Source: Mugil cephalus
Taxonomy: Eukaryota > Chordata > Actinopteri > Mugiliformes > Mugilidae
Length of the DNA stretch: 64,000 nt
Assembly: GCF_022458985.1 (NCBI RefSeq)
Contig: NC_061789.1
Location: 6,366,357-6,430,356, forward strand
Reading direction: 5' to 3'
In this document: positions 1-12,412 of the stretch, in pieces
Numbering within the stretch: position 1 is the first letter of the stretch
Layout: each line of letters opens with the position of its first letter
The notes under the pieces: generated by a model
What the model saw: the letters and a program-made list of their open reading frames with translations, nothing else
What the model was told of the DNA's origin: nothing
Databases searched by the model: none
Translations under genes and position numbers: made by a program

Positions 1-3000
1 GCCGAAGTGGGAGGCAGCCGAGAGGAAGCGGAACTGGCGTCTGTGGGCTCGCAGAGCAGGGACATGATGACCTGGTTGGTGACGGCGTTGAACTGTGCAA
101 TCGTGGCTCGGATGGTCGGAGACATGTTCTCCTTCTTGTCCCTTTGCGACCACACGCAACCCAGACACTGGTATGGCATCACTTTGACAAACAGAGCCTG
201 AAATGTGCAGAAAACCAAACCATTTATCAAATCTATGCGCAATACGACACACACAAAAAAAAAGTTTAATGTGGGAGCCCAAATGTACGTACTGAGTCCA
301 TCAGAGTGAGCTGCTCGGCGATGTCCTCGGCTGAGAAATCCATGATGCCACATTGATCCGGACTGTTTTCACTTTCCGAATCTTCATCACCAGATCCTTC
401 CTCCTCTTGCCCAATATCTGCCAGAGAAGGACTGCAATTCGAAGCCCCCTCTGATAAAAACATAAAATAAAACATAAAAACGTGAGCAGGGTTTTTTGAA
501 AAACGACAGAATGGCGTGCATTTGCTAAGAGTTTATTGCTTTTAGTTCATGTTACGTGTCGGAGGGTCACCTTCTTTCTGGAAAGTCTTGAGCAAGGCCT
601 CAGCTTGCGCAGCCAGCATGCAAAAGCTGGGTTGGCTGTGCACGCTGTCATGCACTGCAGAGCTGATCCTCAGGTGATCCATTAACAGCCTAAGTGCAGG
701 ATGCACGGGAGGGTCCCTGAAGTCCTCGCTGTACTCATCCAACCATGTCTGGACAAAGGCCAACAGAGATCTAGGGTGGAAGAGTCACTGCACTTTAAAC
801 CATTGAGATGACACTTTAAGTCACAGTGACACACCAGAAATTAGCTTTTAACTGTTTTATTTATACTGTAAACTCAAAACTGATCCACCTACCTCCCGTA
901 GCATTCATTGTTGTCCAGATCGGGGGAAGCGCTGTCTCTGTAGAAAGAATCATTATGAAATCATATTAAATAAAATAGCAGGCGTTTTTTGTTTTTCTTT
1001 TTCTTTTTCTATTTTCTACGCCTAGTGGCTACCCAAACCCTGACCTCAAATCCAACCACAGTCTAAAACCTCGCTGAGCGTAATTGCTGTTGTTGAGAGA
1101 TGGATAATGAGCACCTGCTGGGTACTTATTATTACATCAAAGCTGGCAGGAGATGGGCTGCTTTGTCAGGGAAAGAAAAAAAAAATACTCAACGAGACCC
1201 TTACGCAACGTGGTGGTTTTGCATGCACAACAAATAAAGTTGTTTTCCAAGAATCCAGCAAAAAAGAGATGACTCTTCATCATGTACATTGGTAGCTGGC
1301 GACAAAAAACTACAATGTCAGCGTAGAGACGGGGAGGAGGAAATGTGTGTACATAAATGTGCTGATTTGCTGAACTTGATTTAAGCGTCTTGTTTAGGAA
1401 ACATTTTGAGACGCCTAAAGCTCAGATTAAACACTCTTTTACGCCGCTGCATGCAGTTAGCAAAGACTAGAACCGGTGAAACCAGCTGGCCTGACATTTT
1501 ATTCATGCCATGTTGATAAGTGGGCTTTAAAGTCCCCATGAAATGTGCTTTGATGTTTAAGTGCTTTTACGTGACACGTCTCTAACACGTCCCAACAATG
1601 AACAAAGAAAATGTAATTTTTCTAGGTATCGTTTGTCGGTCTCTGCTCGTCATCGAAGAAAAAAATGCAGAAAAATGTTGATGACTCATCCTGCACTTGG
1701 AGGCGTGTACTCATTTTGCAATGACACCCATTTTCGTGTCATGTGTGGGCGGAGCATGCTCAGACCATTGGAGCTGACCAATTAGAGGAGGTTAGGCTTT
1801 TAAGGGAGGGGGGCTGCCTGTTTTTACAGGAAACATGTAAATATGTGTAATCACATAGAGCTCCGCTCATGGAGGCATTTGAAATTGCTGACAGGAAGAT
1901 TTTGGAGTCGTTCCCTTCTGTCTTTGTGCTAAGCTAAGCTAACCAGATGCTAGCAGTAGCTTCAAATTTATATGAGAGAGCTATCAATCAAGAGAACAAA
2001 TGTAATTCCCTGCATCTGTACCTCTGGAAGAGCAGCTCAATGAGATGTGAGGGACTGGTGAAGGTTCTGTATGTGGAGAGGAAGATCTTGGCGTAGTCCT
2101 GCTCCTGGAGGCCACCGTCGAGGAGGTGGGTCACCAGCCGGTCCAAGGTGGCGGCCTTCAGGCGGCGCACCTTGCAGGTTCGGTACTGGACAAAGGCCGA
2201 GCTTGGACTGTTCTCGCAGGGGTTGGGCGAGGTGGGAACGGGCTCGCGTCGGAGGGTGACCCTGTAAACTGCCCCATCCTCGACCTCCTCACCCCACTCC
2301 TGCACCGGATTCTACGAGCAAAAGATAAGATGTTTAAGGTCAGTCACTTCAAACGCTGTATATCCACAGACACAAATATCCCGTGCTACTATACATCAGG
2401 CAACGTTACAGGTCACAACATTAGGGTCAGAGGCTGAGCCTTCATGAGGTAAAAATAGCTGCTAGCCCCTATGGCCTTATGGCAAGGTGAACCTACACAC
2501 ACAAACAAGTGATGCAAGACAACACCCTAACGAGACACACACTGATCCCACTTGAACCACAGCTTCATACTATTTGCTCACGCTCATGACCACATTTCTA
2601 AGTCAATAATGGCTGCACGAACAGGGTCGCCTGTAATAATAACGGCGGTCAGATGTTTATCCACTTCTTTGCATGCTGGTGCTAGCAGATGCTTTGTTGT
2701 CACAAGTTCCCTGCAGCTCAGAAACCGGGAATTTCTATGAATTCCGTGGGAACCTGCGAATGTTTGCGGACAAATACGGGCTTATTAAAAGGTTAGTACG
2801 TCGAATATTACGTAAAGGAGCAATACCAAAACAAATGCGAAATGTCAAAGGGCTGCAGGTTTCCATCAACACTGCTCATCATCTGACTACCAATAAAAAA
2901 TACATAAATAATAAAAAAAAAGAGCTAAGACACACACTGGATTGGCACTGAATGTTCAAACGTGAGATTTTGTTTGATCTCTCTAGGAGCTGTTAATAAT

Positions 3001-4218
3001 TTCCATAGCAACAGCTCCTCCAGAGAGAAAGCTCGTGGCATTTGACGTGATCAAATTTGAATGCTGTCTTGCTTGTTTACATATGTTGGAGGAAGGACAT
3101 AGTTTGCAGACTGAAGATGTGCTGCGACACGAGGACGCTTGTCAAACTTAAATTAAGAGATGCCTTCATTTTTGAGCCGGTTTTGTTTTTCCAATCTGTT
3201 TTGCAGTGGAATATTTTGTAAGAGGCCAACGCGTCCCAACTTTTCGTCCGTCAAGTGCAACAAAATATGGCCGAACCTGCAATTACCAGGATGCAACTCG
3301 ATTGCCTCTCTCCAATTAAAGATAAATAACCCCAATGATACCGCCGTGACTTGGCTTAACTTAAACTGTTTTCACTGGCCCTTTAAATTCACTGAAAGCA
3401 ACACATGGCAAACCTGACCGCAGAATTTGGGTTTTATGCAAATGGTCTAAAAATTTGCTTGGCTGCCCGCGAACAAAAGCACGTACATTCGACATCTCTT
3501 TCTAAGCTCAATTCAGCCTGTGTCATCAGTTTTTAGATGTTCATATTGACTACCTGTCTTCTAAAATCTGTAATCCAAAGTCTGGAGAATCCACGCGCCG
3601 TCATGTAGATGATTATCTGAATATCGCTAAAGACAAACGTCTGCTAATCAGTATCGCACAAGCGCCCATTGTCTCACACAGAAACCGGCATCGCGAACTG
3701 TCTTCTTGAACAGATAAACCCACGCATTGTGTTTCTTCTCGGCGTCCGACGTGTGACGGTGGCACTAGGCGCCGCCGAGAACCGGAGCTGAACCAGAACT
3801 TTAATTCCCAGAGTTCCTGCTCGATTTGGAGGTGAAGATGGGGCATCATCTGGCTCAGGTGACCTTCTGTCTGCAGGGAGTTTCTGCCTCTTATGTAACC
3901 ACCAATGGATTCACAGATGCAGGCAAATTTATTAAAATGAAATGCACAGTGATCTTTTCTTTTTCCCAGACCAAGGAAACATCGTCATTCAAACGAGTTC
4001 CTTTAATGGTTGAAACACTGATTTCATCAACTGAGGGAACAATGCTTTTATATCTTGAATTGCTTTTTAAAAAAGTCAGTTCTGTTTCCAGGGCATAGTT
4101 GTAACAATGCCACACGTTACAGACTTAATTTTTCAGTAAAAAACAAAACAAAGTGCAGGCTTTGTGGAGCTGGATCAGTTCTGATCAAACTTACCATAGT
4201 TATCTCCCATTTTCCCAT
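1..4218 (-). CDS. rgl3: Ral guanine nucleotide exchange factor, RGL3-like (5' part; 3' end outside window)
   Basis: RalGDS-family exchange factors load GTP onto Ral GTPases downstream of Ras. Six exons chain in frame: 4195-4218, 2022-2311, 893-937, 571-770, 293-450 and 1-197, about 304 codons here. Exon 1 encodes only MGKWEITM; its ATG is the first after an in-frame TAA, and it splices in phase 0 to [16 protein letters not shown], a RalGDS-family N-terminal signature. Exons 2-4 carry the Ras-GEF N-terminal module ([22 protein letters not shown]). Exon 5 is acidic and ends [17 protein letters not shown]. Exon 6 opens the catalytic CDC25 domain ([22 protein letters not shown]). The rest of that domain and the Ras-association domain lie beyond position 1. 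RGL3 is preferred over RGL1/RGL2 from the AEQLTLMD context and the nearby slc44a2 (both 19p13.2 in human), but the paralogue is an inference. The 1.9 kb first intron (2312-4194) and the 1.1 kb intron at 938-2021 hold no other exon that I see. Confidence 0.85.
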
Positions 4219-4605
4219 CTCGTCTGGTCGTTTAAGGGCTTCCCATCTTAACAGGAACTGGATGAACAGAAATTAACTTCCACGTTGCTTGGCTGTTAAA
4301 CTTAAGGCTGCATCATTTATAGAATCAAGACGCCTTCAAATGTCTCTTCTGGATGGAGCTACATTCGCGCGTCTGTTTTACCCAATGGACTATTTCGCTC
4401 CCTCGCAGCTTTCGCTACATTTTAAATCCGCGTAGGAAAAAATAAATTAAAAAAGTGAAAGACAGTCTCTGACTTCACGGTTTGAGGAAAAAAAAACCCT
4501 TGACTATTCCGACTTGTTTTGGTTTTCTTTTTCTTCCTCTCAGTGCGACTGCACCGATACCGGCTGGAAGGCTTTCTCTCTGACAGACGGGCTGAAACTC
4601 TCGGC

Positions 4606-4611
4606 TTTATA
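4606..4611 (-). promoter_or_regulatory. Candidate TATA box for rgl3
   Basis: On the minus strand this reads TATAAA, about 390 bases upstream of the rgl3 start codon. Transcription from about 4580 would give a 5' UTR of roughly 360 bases with no splice needed. It is position and motif only; no initiator was confirmed. Confidence 0.35.
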
Positions 4612-5216
4612 GTGGGAGGCGACTTTCTGAGGCAAGTGTGAGAGAGGAGGTGTGTTAGATGGAGTTGTGAGGGAGGGAGGGGGAGCTCTGTGGAGTCCTA
4701 CTCGTCTTAAAAGCAAACATTTTAATCCATATCAAGATTAAAATAAGAACATACACGATGCGACGGTACTTCGATTTTTTCTGCTACTGAAAAGCTAAAC
4801 CCAACTGTTTGTCGGAGTAAAAGGCACATTTCCACCCACTGTAGGAACTTCTGGAGGTCCCACAGTAACAGGCAACATGTGCTTCCACGTAAATTGACGC
4901 AGAGGCTCCCGCGTTTACGCAGACACCTACGCAGACCGTGCAGCATTCCTCCACTATCCTTGGCCTTGGTCAGCACTGAAGTATTTTGCACTTAAACTGA
5001 CGAAATAAATAAAAACAATCGGAAGATAGGAAATAGTGAGCTCATGCATATTTAAAAGAGGCTACAGGCAGGTGTAGTTGCTCATTTGATTAAACAGAAC
5101 TGTCATAAAAACATGTTTTGCGTTTGTATTCACTAGCAGTCAAATGAATTCAACACTATCAGTGAAAACAAAATGTATTAGCATATCTCAGGGAACTGTG
5201 CTGCTTCATGCTTGCC

Positions 5217-5378
5217 TCATTTATGCTTCTGCGATAACTGACGTCCACCTCCCCAGAAATATATGGTATGCTTGGTATTAGTATTTCTGACTGCTTCTCT
5301 ATCTCCACCATTTTCAAATTGATTGATTTGGATGTCTTCTCTTTTTAGCTCTTCGTCTTCATCCTCTTCCATCACTCC
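5217..5378 (-). CDS. Orphan ORF, possible terminal exon, function unknown
   Basis: I do not recognise this product. Reading from a plausible acceptor (ACATTTCAG ending at 5379) gives about 53 residues: an acidic start (GVMEEDEDEELKREDIQ), an Asn-rich middle, then HTIYFWGGGRQLSQKHK and a TGA stop. The mix of charged and aromatic residues looks more like coding sequence than random AT-rich DNA, but no partner exon was found upstream on the minus strand. It may be a last exon of an unfound gene, a relic or chance. Confidence 0.2.
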   Translation of the reverse strand, partial: GVMEEDEDEELKREDIQINQFENGGDREAVRNTNTKHTIYFWGGGRQLSQKHK

Positions 5379-7329
5379 CTGAAATGTTTTAAGCTGATTT
5401 GCACTTGTTAGAAAGTGCACTCGTAGTGCAGTTGTAGGAAGTTTTACCACAATTTATCAATCTGCATTCATAGTACTCATAGCAGGCAAGTATTTTTACA
5501 GACTACATTAGCATTTTTTTCAGCACTGTCTCCACAGACACTGAATTTGTAACAATGCTTATGTATAAATGTTGGGCTGCTGTATTACTTCATCAAGTGA
5601 TAAGCACTTAACAAAAGCTTAAATGGAAATCACTGTTGACTCTTTTCCACCAGTGATTCAATGAAACAATTTGTGAAGAAGTTTTATGGGAACACTCGAA
5701 CACGGTCTTCAAATTTGCACAACGGAGCTCGAGTTGCCTAAGTTTGCAGCTATCAAGCTGGCGGCGCTTTCTTGAAATGCACGAACAAAAGTTCAGGTTA
5801 TCAAACTTCAGCCTAGGAACACGTTATCGTGATCACATGGCTGTCCCCCATCATCATCGACGTATTACTGTGAGATCATGAGAAGTGCAGATGTGTATCT
5901 CTGACTGATGGACTCACAGATGTGTGGCAGCTCAGGTGAAGGTAATTTGTAAAAAAACAAAAAATACATATCATTTTTTTGTTTTTTTCTCTGCATTCCC
6001 TCTATTTCTAATCCAAACACACGGCTTTGACCCAGGTCCTCTTCAGCACGAGTGAATGACTCTTCATGTGTGTTTATGTTTCAGGCAGCGACCTTTCAGT
6101 CTGACCTACATGGCGCTAGCTCTTCCAAGAAAGTGAAAACATGCTCAACTTTTCTGTGAAAAATGGTTCTTCTTTCCCGTTCTTGGCATTTTGCTCTGCA
6201 CAATCAGCAAATGCACAATCCCGCTCTTCCCTTCCAGACGCAACAGGCAACGAGAACAACACATGGTGATTTTACGTTTAGACGTGGATCTTCTCCTGGT
6301 CACGGCCAAAACTGAGCCACATACGCACGTGTGACAAACTGATGCCAAATGTTCCGTGTTACATATTTGCGTGTAACCTCGCAGGCTCATTATCACTAAC
6401 ATCTTTTGTGCTAGAAATAAAAAAAAAAAAGACAGTAACACAAGTGACGTTCACGTCTCCTCTTTGTGCGTGGCGTAGATTTAGTTTCACAGCCAGAATA
6501 GCTTTGTTTGAACCCTCTAGGGATTCTGGGTGTGGTTCTGTAACCAAAATGCTTTTCATCATTCACAGCACTGGCATCATAGACTACGTTAGGTGAGTCA
6601 CTAAACACTAAACATACACCACGTCTTAACATGCCACCTCTTCATTGTAGAAATTCAACCGAACTCCATGTTGCAGCAGATTCTTTTTTTCTCAGTTTTT
6701 CTCTTTAAAATAATAATAATAATAAAAAAATACAGGTTTTTCTTGGTTGAACTGTTGTTGTTATGAACAGACTGGCCTCACATGTTGGAGGCTAGCCATG
6801 GTCAGATAATAGGACCTTGATATTTAATATTCACAGGTGCTAAGTCATGAAGAGCATTTTTATGGCGTCACGTGACAATGATAACCAAAGAAGTCCTTTC
6901 CAGCAAATCCCTCCAGAAGGAAAACACAAAGCTAAAATCCAAAGACAGACCATAAGTTTCAGACGTTTTGTCTTCCGATATAAGGAATTCAAAGATCTCA
7001 GAGGTCGGCTGACACACAAAGGTTACAGCAGTCGGCAGGAATGCAGACAGACGGTTCTTTATCAGCACCTCGCAAGAAACGAATACCTTTTTGACATGTT
7101 ATCATTCAGAAGCTTTTGTCCTTGAAAGTTTTGTTTTGAACATTAATCTGTTGTTTAGTGTTGGCGAACTAATTGAGTAGTTGGTGTGGACCAAACCGTA
7201 GTTGAAAGTGAAAGTGAATAATGGTTCAGAAACTCCAAGTGAACTCTAAGTAACACTCTTTGTTACCATGTTCAAGTTGAACGGGTAAATATCATTGTAA
7301 GCAATACAGTGTACTTCTGGGAAAAGTTT

Positions 7330-7560
7330 TGACCCATAGCAATGACCCTCCTTGATGTCAGCAGCCGTCCAAACAGAAAACTGTTTAGGAACAACTCAAA
7401 AAACATGAAAAACAGCACCAGGTGTTGGCCTGGCCTTCAAATTCACTAGATCCCAAAGTGATCATGTATCCTTTAACCCAACAGGCCCATTCTCTGTTGA
7501 GTCACAACAGTTTCGGATGCACAAGGGAGACCTATATACACTATTAGGAAGATATCTTTG
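7330..7560 (-). repeat. Internal piece of an inverted-repeat DNA transposon family
   Basis: The core (TTCACTAGATCCCAAA, GAGTCACAACAGTTT, CACAAGGGAGAC) also occurs at 38395-38784 and 41706-42074 and, reverse-complemented, at 61352-61797. Both terminal repeats are gone here, so it is an old fragment. Confidence 0.65.
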
Positions 7561-8459
7561 GTAAAAGTTCTTGGTGTTAGACATTAAATCCCTTGGACAT
7601 TGGCTGGTCTTCCATTATTTGTTACTTCTAATCCACTAGAAGGATAATGGGGTGTGGTAGCTGACACTGGGCGACACTGTGCGAGAGGTGGGGTACGCTT
7701 TGGCTGTTTAGAGTCGACAGGGTCACAGTGTACTAACTGCATACCAGTCGCTCTCAAGGACTCCACCACTCCTGAGAATGACTCAACCTCTCAACCTCTC
7801 GGGCTGTTCAGGTGGTCTCCATGGAGACTGGAATGAGAGAAAAAACAAAAAATGCTGGTCATCAAGAAGCCACGTTGACCACTCAACTCAGCTCTGACGC
7901 AAAACGTCTAAGAAAACATCAGGCCTGAATTATTGTTCACTGTTTGACTGCAAACACATTAAGGTCGTTTTCACTGGGAACACTGGTGTGGTTTCACAAT
8001 TGATGGAGCTTATTGTGTAAGAAAAGCCACTGCCTGTGAATGTACATCAACCTATGGGAGAGGTGTGGAATGCATATACGTACTCCCTTTGAAGCTACGC
8101 CTACGTAAACCACCGAGATGTTTGATCTTCAGCTTTCAGTCAAAAGCACTCCCTTAGAGAAGCGGAAGATGGTCTTCTGGACTTTTTTCTCAAGCTTTGG
8201 AATGACAACTTGCATCTAAATGCTTCCATCCCTCGTACAGGAAGGCAGTGTTTCCCGTAAGCTTCCTTCTTCCATTGGCTGCCTTTAGCTCATGTTGTTT
8301 TTTGATATTTTTAGTTACGGAACCATTTCCAAAGTCTTCCTTGTTCCTGGATTCACTTTAAAAATAGATGTAGCAGGTAATTGAATGAAGCCCCAAACAG
8401 TTACTTGGTTTGTACATCCTGACGGTGCAACTTGGGTAGGACACTTCTGAAGATGAGCC

Positions 8460-8735
8460 ATCAGTCAGTCATAACATTATGACTCCCTTGTGTCTCCAAA
8501 ACATCCCTGACTAATCAGCGAATGGACATGGGCCTTCTGAGGGTGTCCTGTGGTATCTGGAAACACAACATTAGTGCGAGTCTTTGGGTCCTCTGGGTTT
8601 ATCCCAATTGATCAGTTTGTAATCCAGGGAATTTGGACGCCAGGTCAACACCTTGTGCTGATGGAAGCACAAGGAAGTGCCAAAAACTGTAATTCCTTGA
8701 AAGATCTCATGACGTTGGCTGCAATATTGAGCAAA
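8460..8735 (+). repeat. Decayed copy of the same inverted-repeat element
   Basis: It begins with a recognisable terminus (CAGTCATAACATTATGACTC) and contains the shared interior in the orientation of 61352-61797 (GATCAGTTTG, then GCCAGGTCAACACCTTGTGCT). The right terminus cannot be recognised. Confidence 0.6.
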
Positions 8736-9179
8736 TCCCTTTAGACATGTCTGCCTAGGCTTCACCACCTCTAACTTTATCTTGCTGGCCATTTTTTAAT
8801 TAGCCATGAACGAGCAGGATGAGACTCCTCCAAGATGGCAACGATTGGAGAACCAAAACTGAGCTTCAAAAGTACTTTTCAGGAAGGTCACAGAGGGTTC
8901 GTTCATTTTTTACATACGCTACCAGTGAAAAGTTTGGACAAACCTTCTCATTCAGTTCAATGAGAAAGTGTGTTCAGACTTTTGTCTGGTAGTGTAGAGC
9001 TAATGGGTAGTTCAACCACAAATTGAGACCTGGTAAGATGGATTCCTGTATGATTTTATGTTCCTTTTACACAAGATTCTGGCTGCCTTGCAAGGTACAT
9101 ATCCTTGGGATAGCATTTTTTGTTCATTTATGAAACGAACAAATAAATAAATGCAGATATTTTGCTCTGGAGTAGTTCA

Positions 9180-9760
9180 TCAAGCAGTGCTTGCGATTCA
9201 TTTAGTTGTATATTTGCGTAGATGTGCGACACAGTTCCTCTGGGCACGCTTTGTAATCAAGAGACCTCCTTGTGCTGGGACAACCGGGACTGCAAACTGC
9301 ACAGTTCTCTCTGCACAGTTTGTTCATTTACGCATTTAATCAGGGTCACGGCGGAATTAATCAGCACAGAGGGAAACAACACTGGACTAATGTGTTGGCG
9401 CACTAAGAAGGATCCTATTCCAAGTCCTGGAATCAAAATGTTTCTAGTGATCTACTAGAGTCGTTCTACCAGTCTATTGTAGCGAGTGCTCTGTACTTTG
9501 CTGTGCTTTGTTTGGGGGGAGTAGTTCCAGCAAAAAAAAAAAAGAAAAAGAAAAAAAATACGTCAGTAGGATCAACAAATTGATCCGAAAGGCTGGACAT
9601 GTGATTGGTAGGGAGTTGGAGGACAGGAGGACACTGGATAAACTGCTCTCCATTATAGACAATCCATCCCATCCACTACACCAAACACTACAGAGGGGCA
9701 GAGGAGCTCATTCTTCTCATGTAAAAATCATATTTCTGTCAAAAGGAATGGAGTAGAAAG
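9180..9760 (+). mobile_element. Non-LTR retrotransposon ORF2 C-terminal remnant
   Basis: The translation from about 9550 (RINKLIRKAGHVIG, then LDKLLSIIDNPSHPLHQTL) matches the post-reverse-transcriptase tail of fish LINE ORF2 proteins, which carry INKLIKKAGSVLG and DNPSHPLHxT motifs. An A-rich tract at 9532-9558 interrupts it, and no intact polymerase motif lies upstream. It is a dead fragment; the LINE clade is not resolved. Confidence 0.55.
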
Positions 9761-10854
9761 TTAAATATTACCAACCATTCCACCTCTGACCCTAACAAAT
9801 GTCATACAGAGAGCTGATAAGCTGAGAGTCGATTGTAATCTAAGCGTGACCGACTTTCCTGCAGTCATCAGGAGACTCTTACATAAAGCCAGCATTGCAG
9901 ATACAGAGTAATATAAGAGTTTCCTTTTGCCCCAGGGACTGACCCATCTTCAGATATGAGAGGGACAAACTGATTAGATTACACACTCACACCCTCACAT
10001 GGTCTAAAGTAGAACAGCAGTTTGACATGAGCGTTTTCTGGTGAAGGCGTGGAAAGACCGTGTCATATATCCAACTAACACAGCTTCTAATAATAGATTT
10101 TAATACACACTGGACTAGGTTTAAGAATAAGAAGCAGTGGGAAATATCTGCCCATCACCAAAGAAGTAAATTCTTGTTTTAACAGGAAGCCAGGCTTCAG
10201 AGCTTGAAGGAACAAGAATAGTCTCACATGCAGTTACTTTTTTTTTAGAAAACTATGTTTTATTTGAAAATAATTCAGCAACCCATCACAATCCGATACA
10301 TCAATTAAAATATACATTTTGTTCATTTTAATATTTCCTTCCATGTGGTTGCCGATAAAAGTCGCACCACAGGATCACACGCCTTACGCCAAAGTAGAAA
10401 ACGCCATCTGGCTGGCAGTGTAGAGGCTTTGGTAACGGTTAGACTAAATATTTATTAATATTTATTCAAATATAACATTAGATAAGACAGGGGAAAAGCA
10501 ACAATAAAAATGCTGGGAGATGTATTAAATTTAAGTGCATCTTCATGTTACACTTAAAAATCACTAAACATGCTTTAATAATAAGGAAGGAGGTTATGGG
10601 GTGGATTGAGATTTTTAAAACTTAATACCAGAATTCATATAAAAACATAATATGTCGCTCCAAACAAAGGCACAAGGGAACGTTGAAGTCGTCTTAGACC
10701 GTAACACACGATGAACTGAAGTAAGAAAACCTTTGGTAGTAACAGAATACAGCTGTAGGGGCCTGGTGGCCGATGAGATTTGGTTTTTGTCCGGGTGAAA
10801 CAAACTCACAGTGAGTTTCAGCCCACAGTTTCGCCTTCATACCGTTAAATTGCT

Positions 10855-10961
10855 CTAGTGAGCCGGCTCGCCTTTGTTCTTCTTTTTCAGGATCTTTTGG
10901 AGGCTCTCGGGCATCAGATAGGGCCTCTCCGCGCTGCCGTCGTTCCTCTCGAGATCCTCCA
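10855..10961 (-). CDS. slc44a2: slc44a2 distal alternative last exon
   Basis: The acceptor TTCTCTTTGCAG is strong. The exon continues VDTLFLCF as [18 protein letters not shown] and ends in a lysine-rich tail ([13 protein letters not shown]) before TAG. It fits phase 1 from exon 13781-13865 and keeps the family leucine. It is parallel to the exon at 13246-13421, so the two are alternative C-termini. Human SLC44A2 also has two cytoplasmic tails, diverging after the RPYFMS region. Confidence 0.9.
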
Positions 10962-12364
10962 CTGCAAAGAGAACACATTTGTAGACAGGTGTGAGAGTTT
11001 TCAACTTCACTCGAAGGTTCAAGGTTTCTACAGATGTTTTAAATAATTGATACAATTTGAATTCAAACGAAAAGGCCATTTAGCTTTAATCGATACCTTC
11101 GTGAACAATGTGCATCCATTTTAAGATCTGGTTCATTCACTTCACTCGTCTCAAACACAGTTTATTGAAACAACTACACAGTGTATTCCAGTAAAGCAGG
11201 GGTCTTCAATGTTTTTCAGGCCAAGGACTACTACTATATGTGTTCTATATTAAATTCAGCCTATTACCATTTATAAATTTACATTATTATCATTTTGCAT
11301 TCAATGTTAAGCTATTCAAATAATACACAGGTTCAATTTCAGGTTCCGATTTTCACTTTTTCACGATTTTCATTTCACTTGTGGGGGAGAATTTCAAAAA
11401 TATATATAGAAAATGTCTAATCAACCAAATATTTTGCGACCCCGCCCCTGCAGTACCTCCACGGACCCACTAGGGGCCGTGGACCTCCTGTTGATGACCT
11501 ATGCTGTAAAGAGCTGAAAGTTTTCATGGCTTAGTGTGAACACAAATTAAAGAGCTTTACTGAGCTCACGTCCATAGTGAAACGTATAATCATTCTGACT
11601 GTAAACAACTTTTAATTGTGCAAAAAGACCAACGATAACCGTTCGTTAGGCACATGGTCGGCTTCAAGTTTCTGTTGTCAAGTGGTAGGAAATATTAGAA
11701 AAAGGCAACAGCCGAGATAAGAAATGTCAGTTAACTGCAGAGTGAGTCATTTTTCTAATGTTCACATTTTCCTCGTTTAGTCACATTTATCATGCACAGT
11801 TCAAAGCGCATTCCCAGATGCATGCTAGTGATTCAGTTGACTGTTTGCAAAGCCCCGCCCCCTCTCCCTTTTGGTTACAACCATTAGACTCTTTCAAACA
11901 TCTGGATTTGTCACACCAGGGAAAGTGCAGATGTTTGAAAAGATGGTTGAGGTGCATTAAGTGCTCCAGTGGTGCTGACGTCAGTTTCCCTGGGAAAGAA
12001 AAAAAGACCGGAAAAGTGTACGCCTCTAGGACAACCTTTGGTGTATTCATGTCCAAAGTGTACGTTTACTGTGTGATTCAAAGTTCAATGGCTGGTTAAA
12101 AATCCAACTTGTGGGGATGCTCCAGTTGAGAACTTCCCACTTCAAATGTAATTAACCTTTTCCCTCAAGATGTCTTCTGGAGGGAAAACAAATGGAGTAT
12201 GTGATGTTAAGAGATTAAGACGTTCTCTACAAATGTCTTAATCGCTTATTTCACAACAGATGCCACAGCAGACTCTAAAGAGCTTGTTTCTAAGATGGCA
12301 GTCATTTCCAACCACACTGCGCTTAGATGATTATGTCTGTGTTACTTCTCTGCTCCCTGAATCT

Positions 12365-12412
<48 letters not shown>

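Larger units (their letters stand above)
4620..10250. other. Spacer between rgl3 and slc44a2
   Basis: About 5.6 kb with no convincing multi-exon gene on either strand. It holds an orphan ORF (5217-5378, minus), two decayed members of a small inverted-repeat transposon family (7330-7560 and 8460-8735) and the tail of a non-LTR retrotransposon (9180-9760). The remainder is AT-rich sequence with short homopolymer runs. Confidence 0.6.

Noticed and set aside
3613-3849. 78-residue minus ORF in rgl3 intron 1
   Set aside because: It is in the right orientation for an alternative first exon, but there is no convincing donor joining exon 2 in phase and no likeness to family N-termini.
6847-7125. 92-residue plus-strand ORF in the rgl3-slc44a2 spacer
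   Set aside because: No domain, splice context or family likeness.
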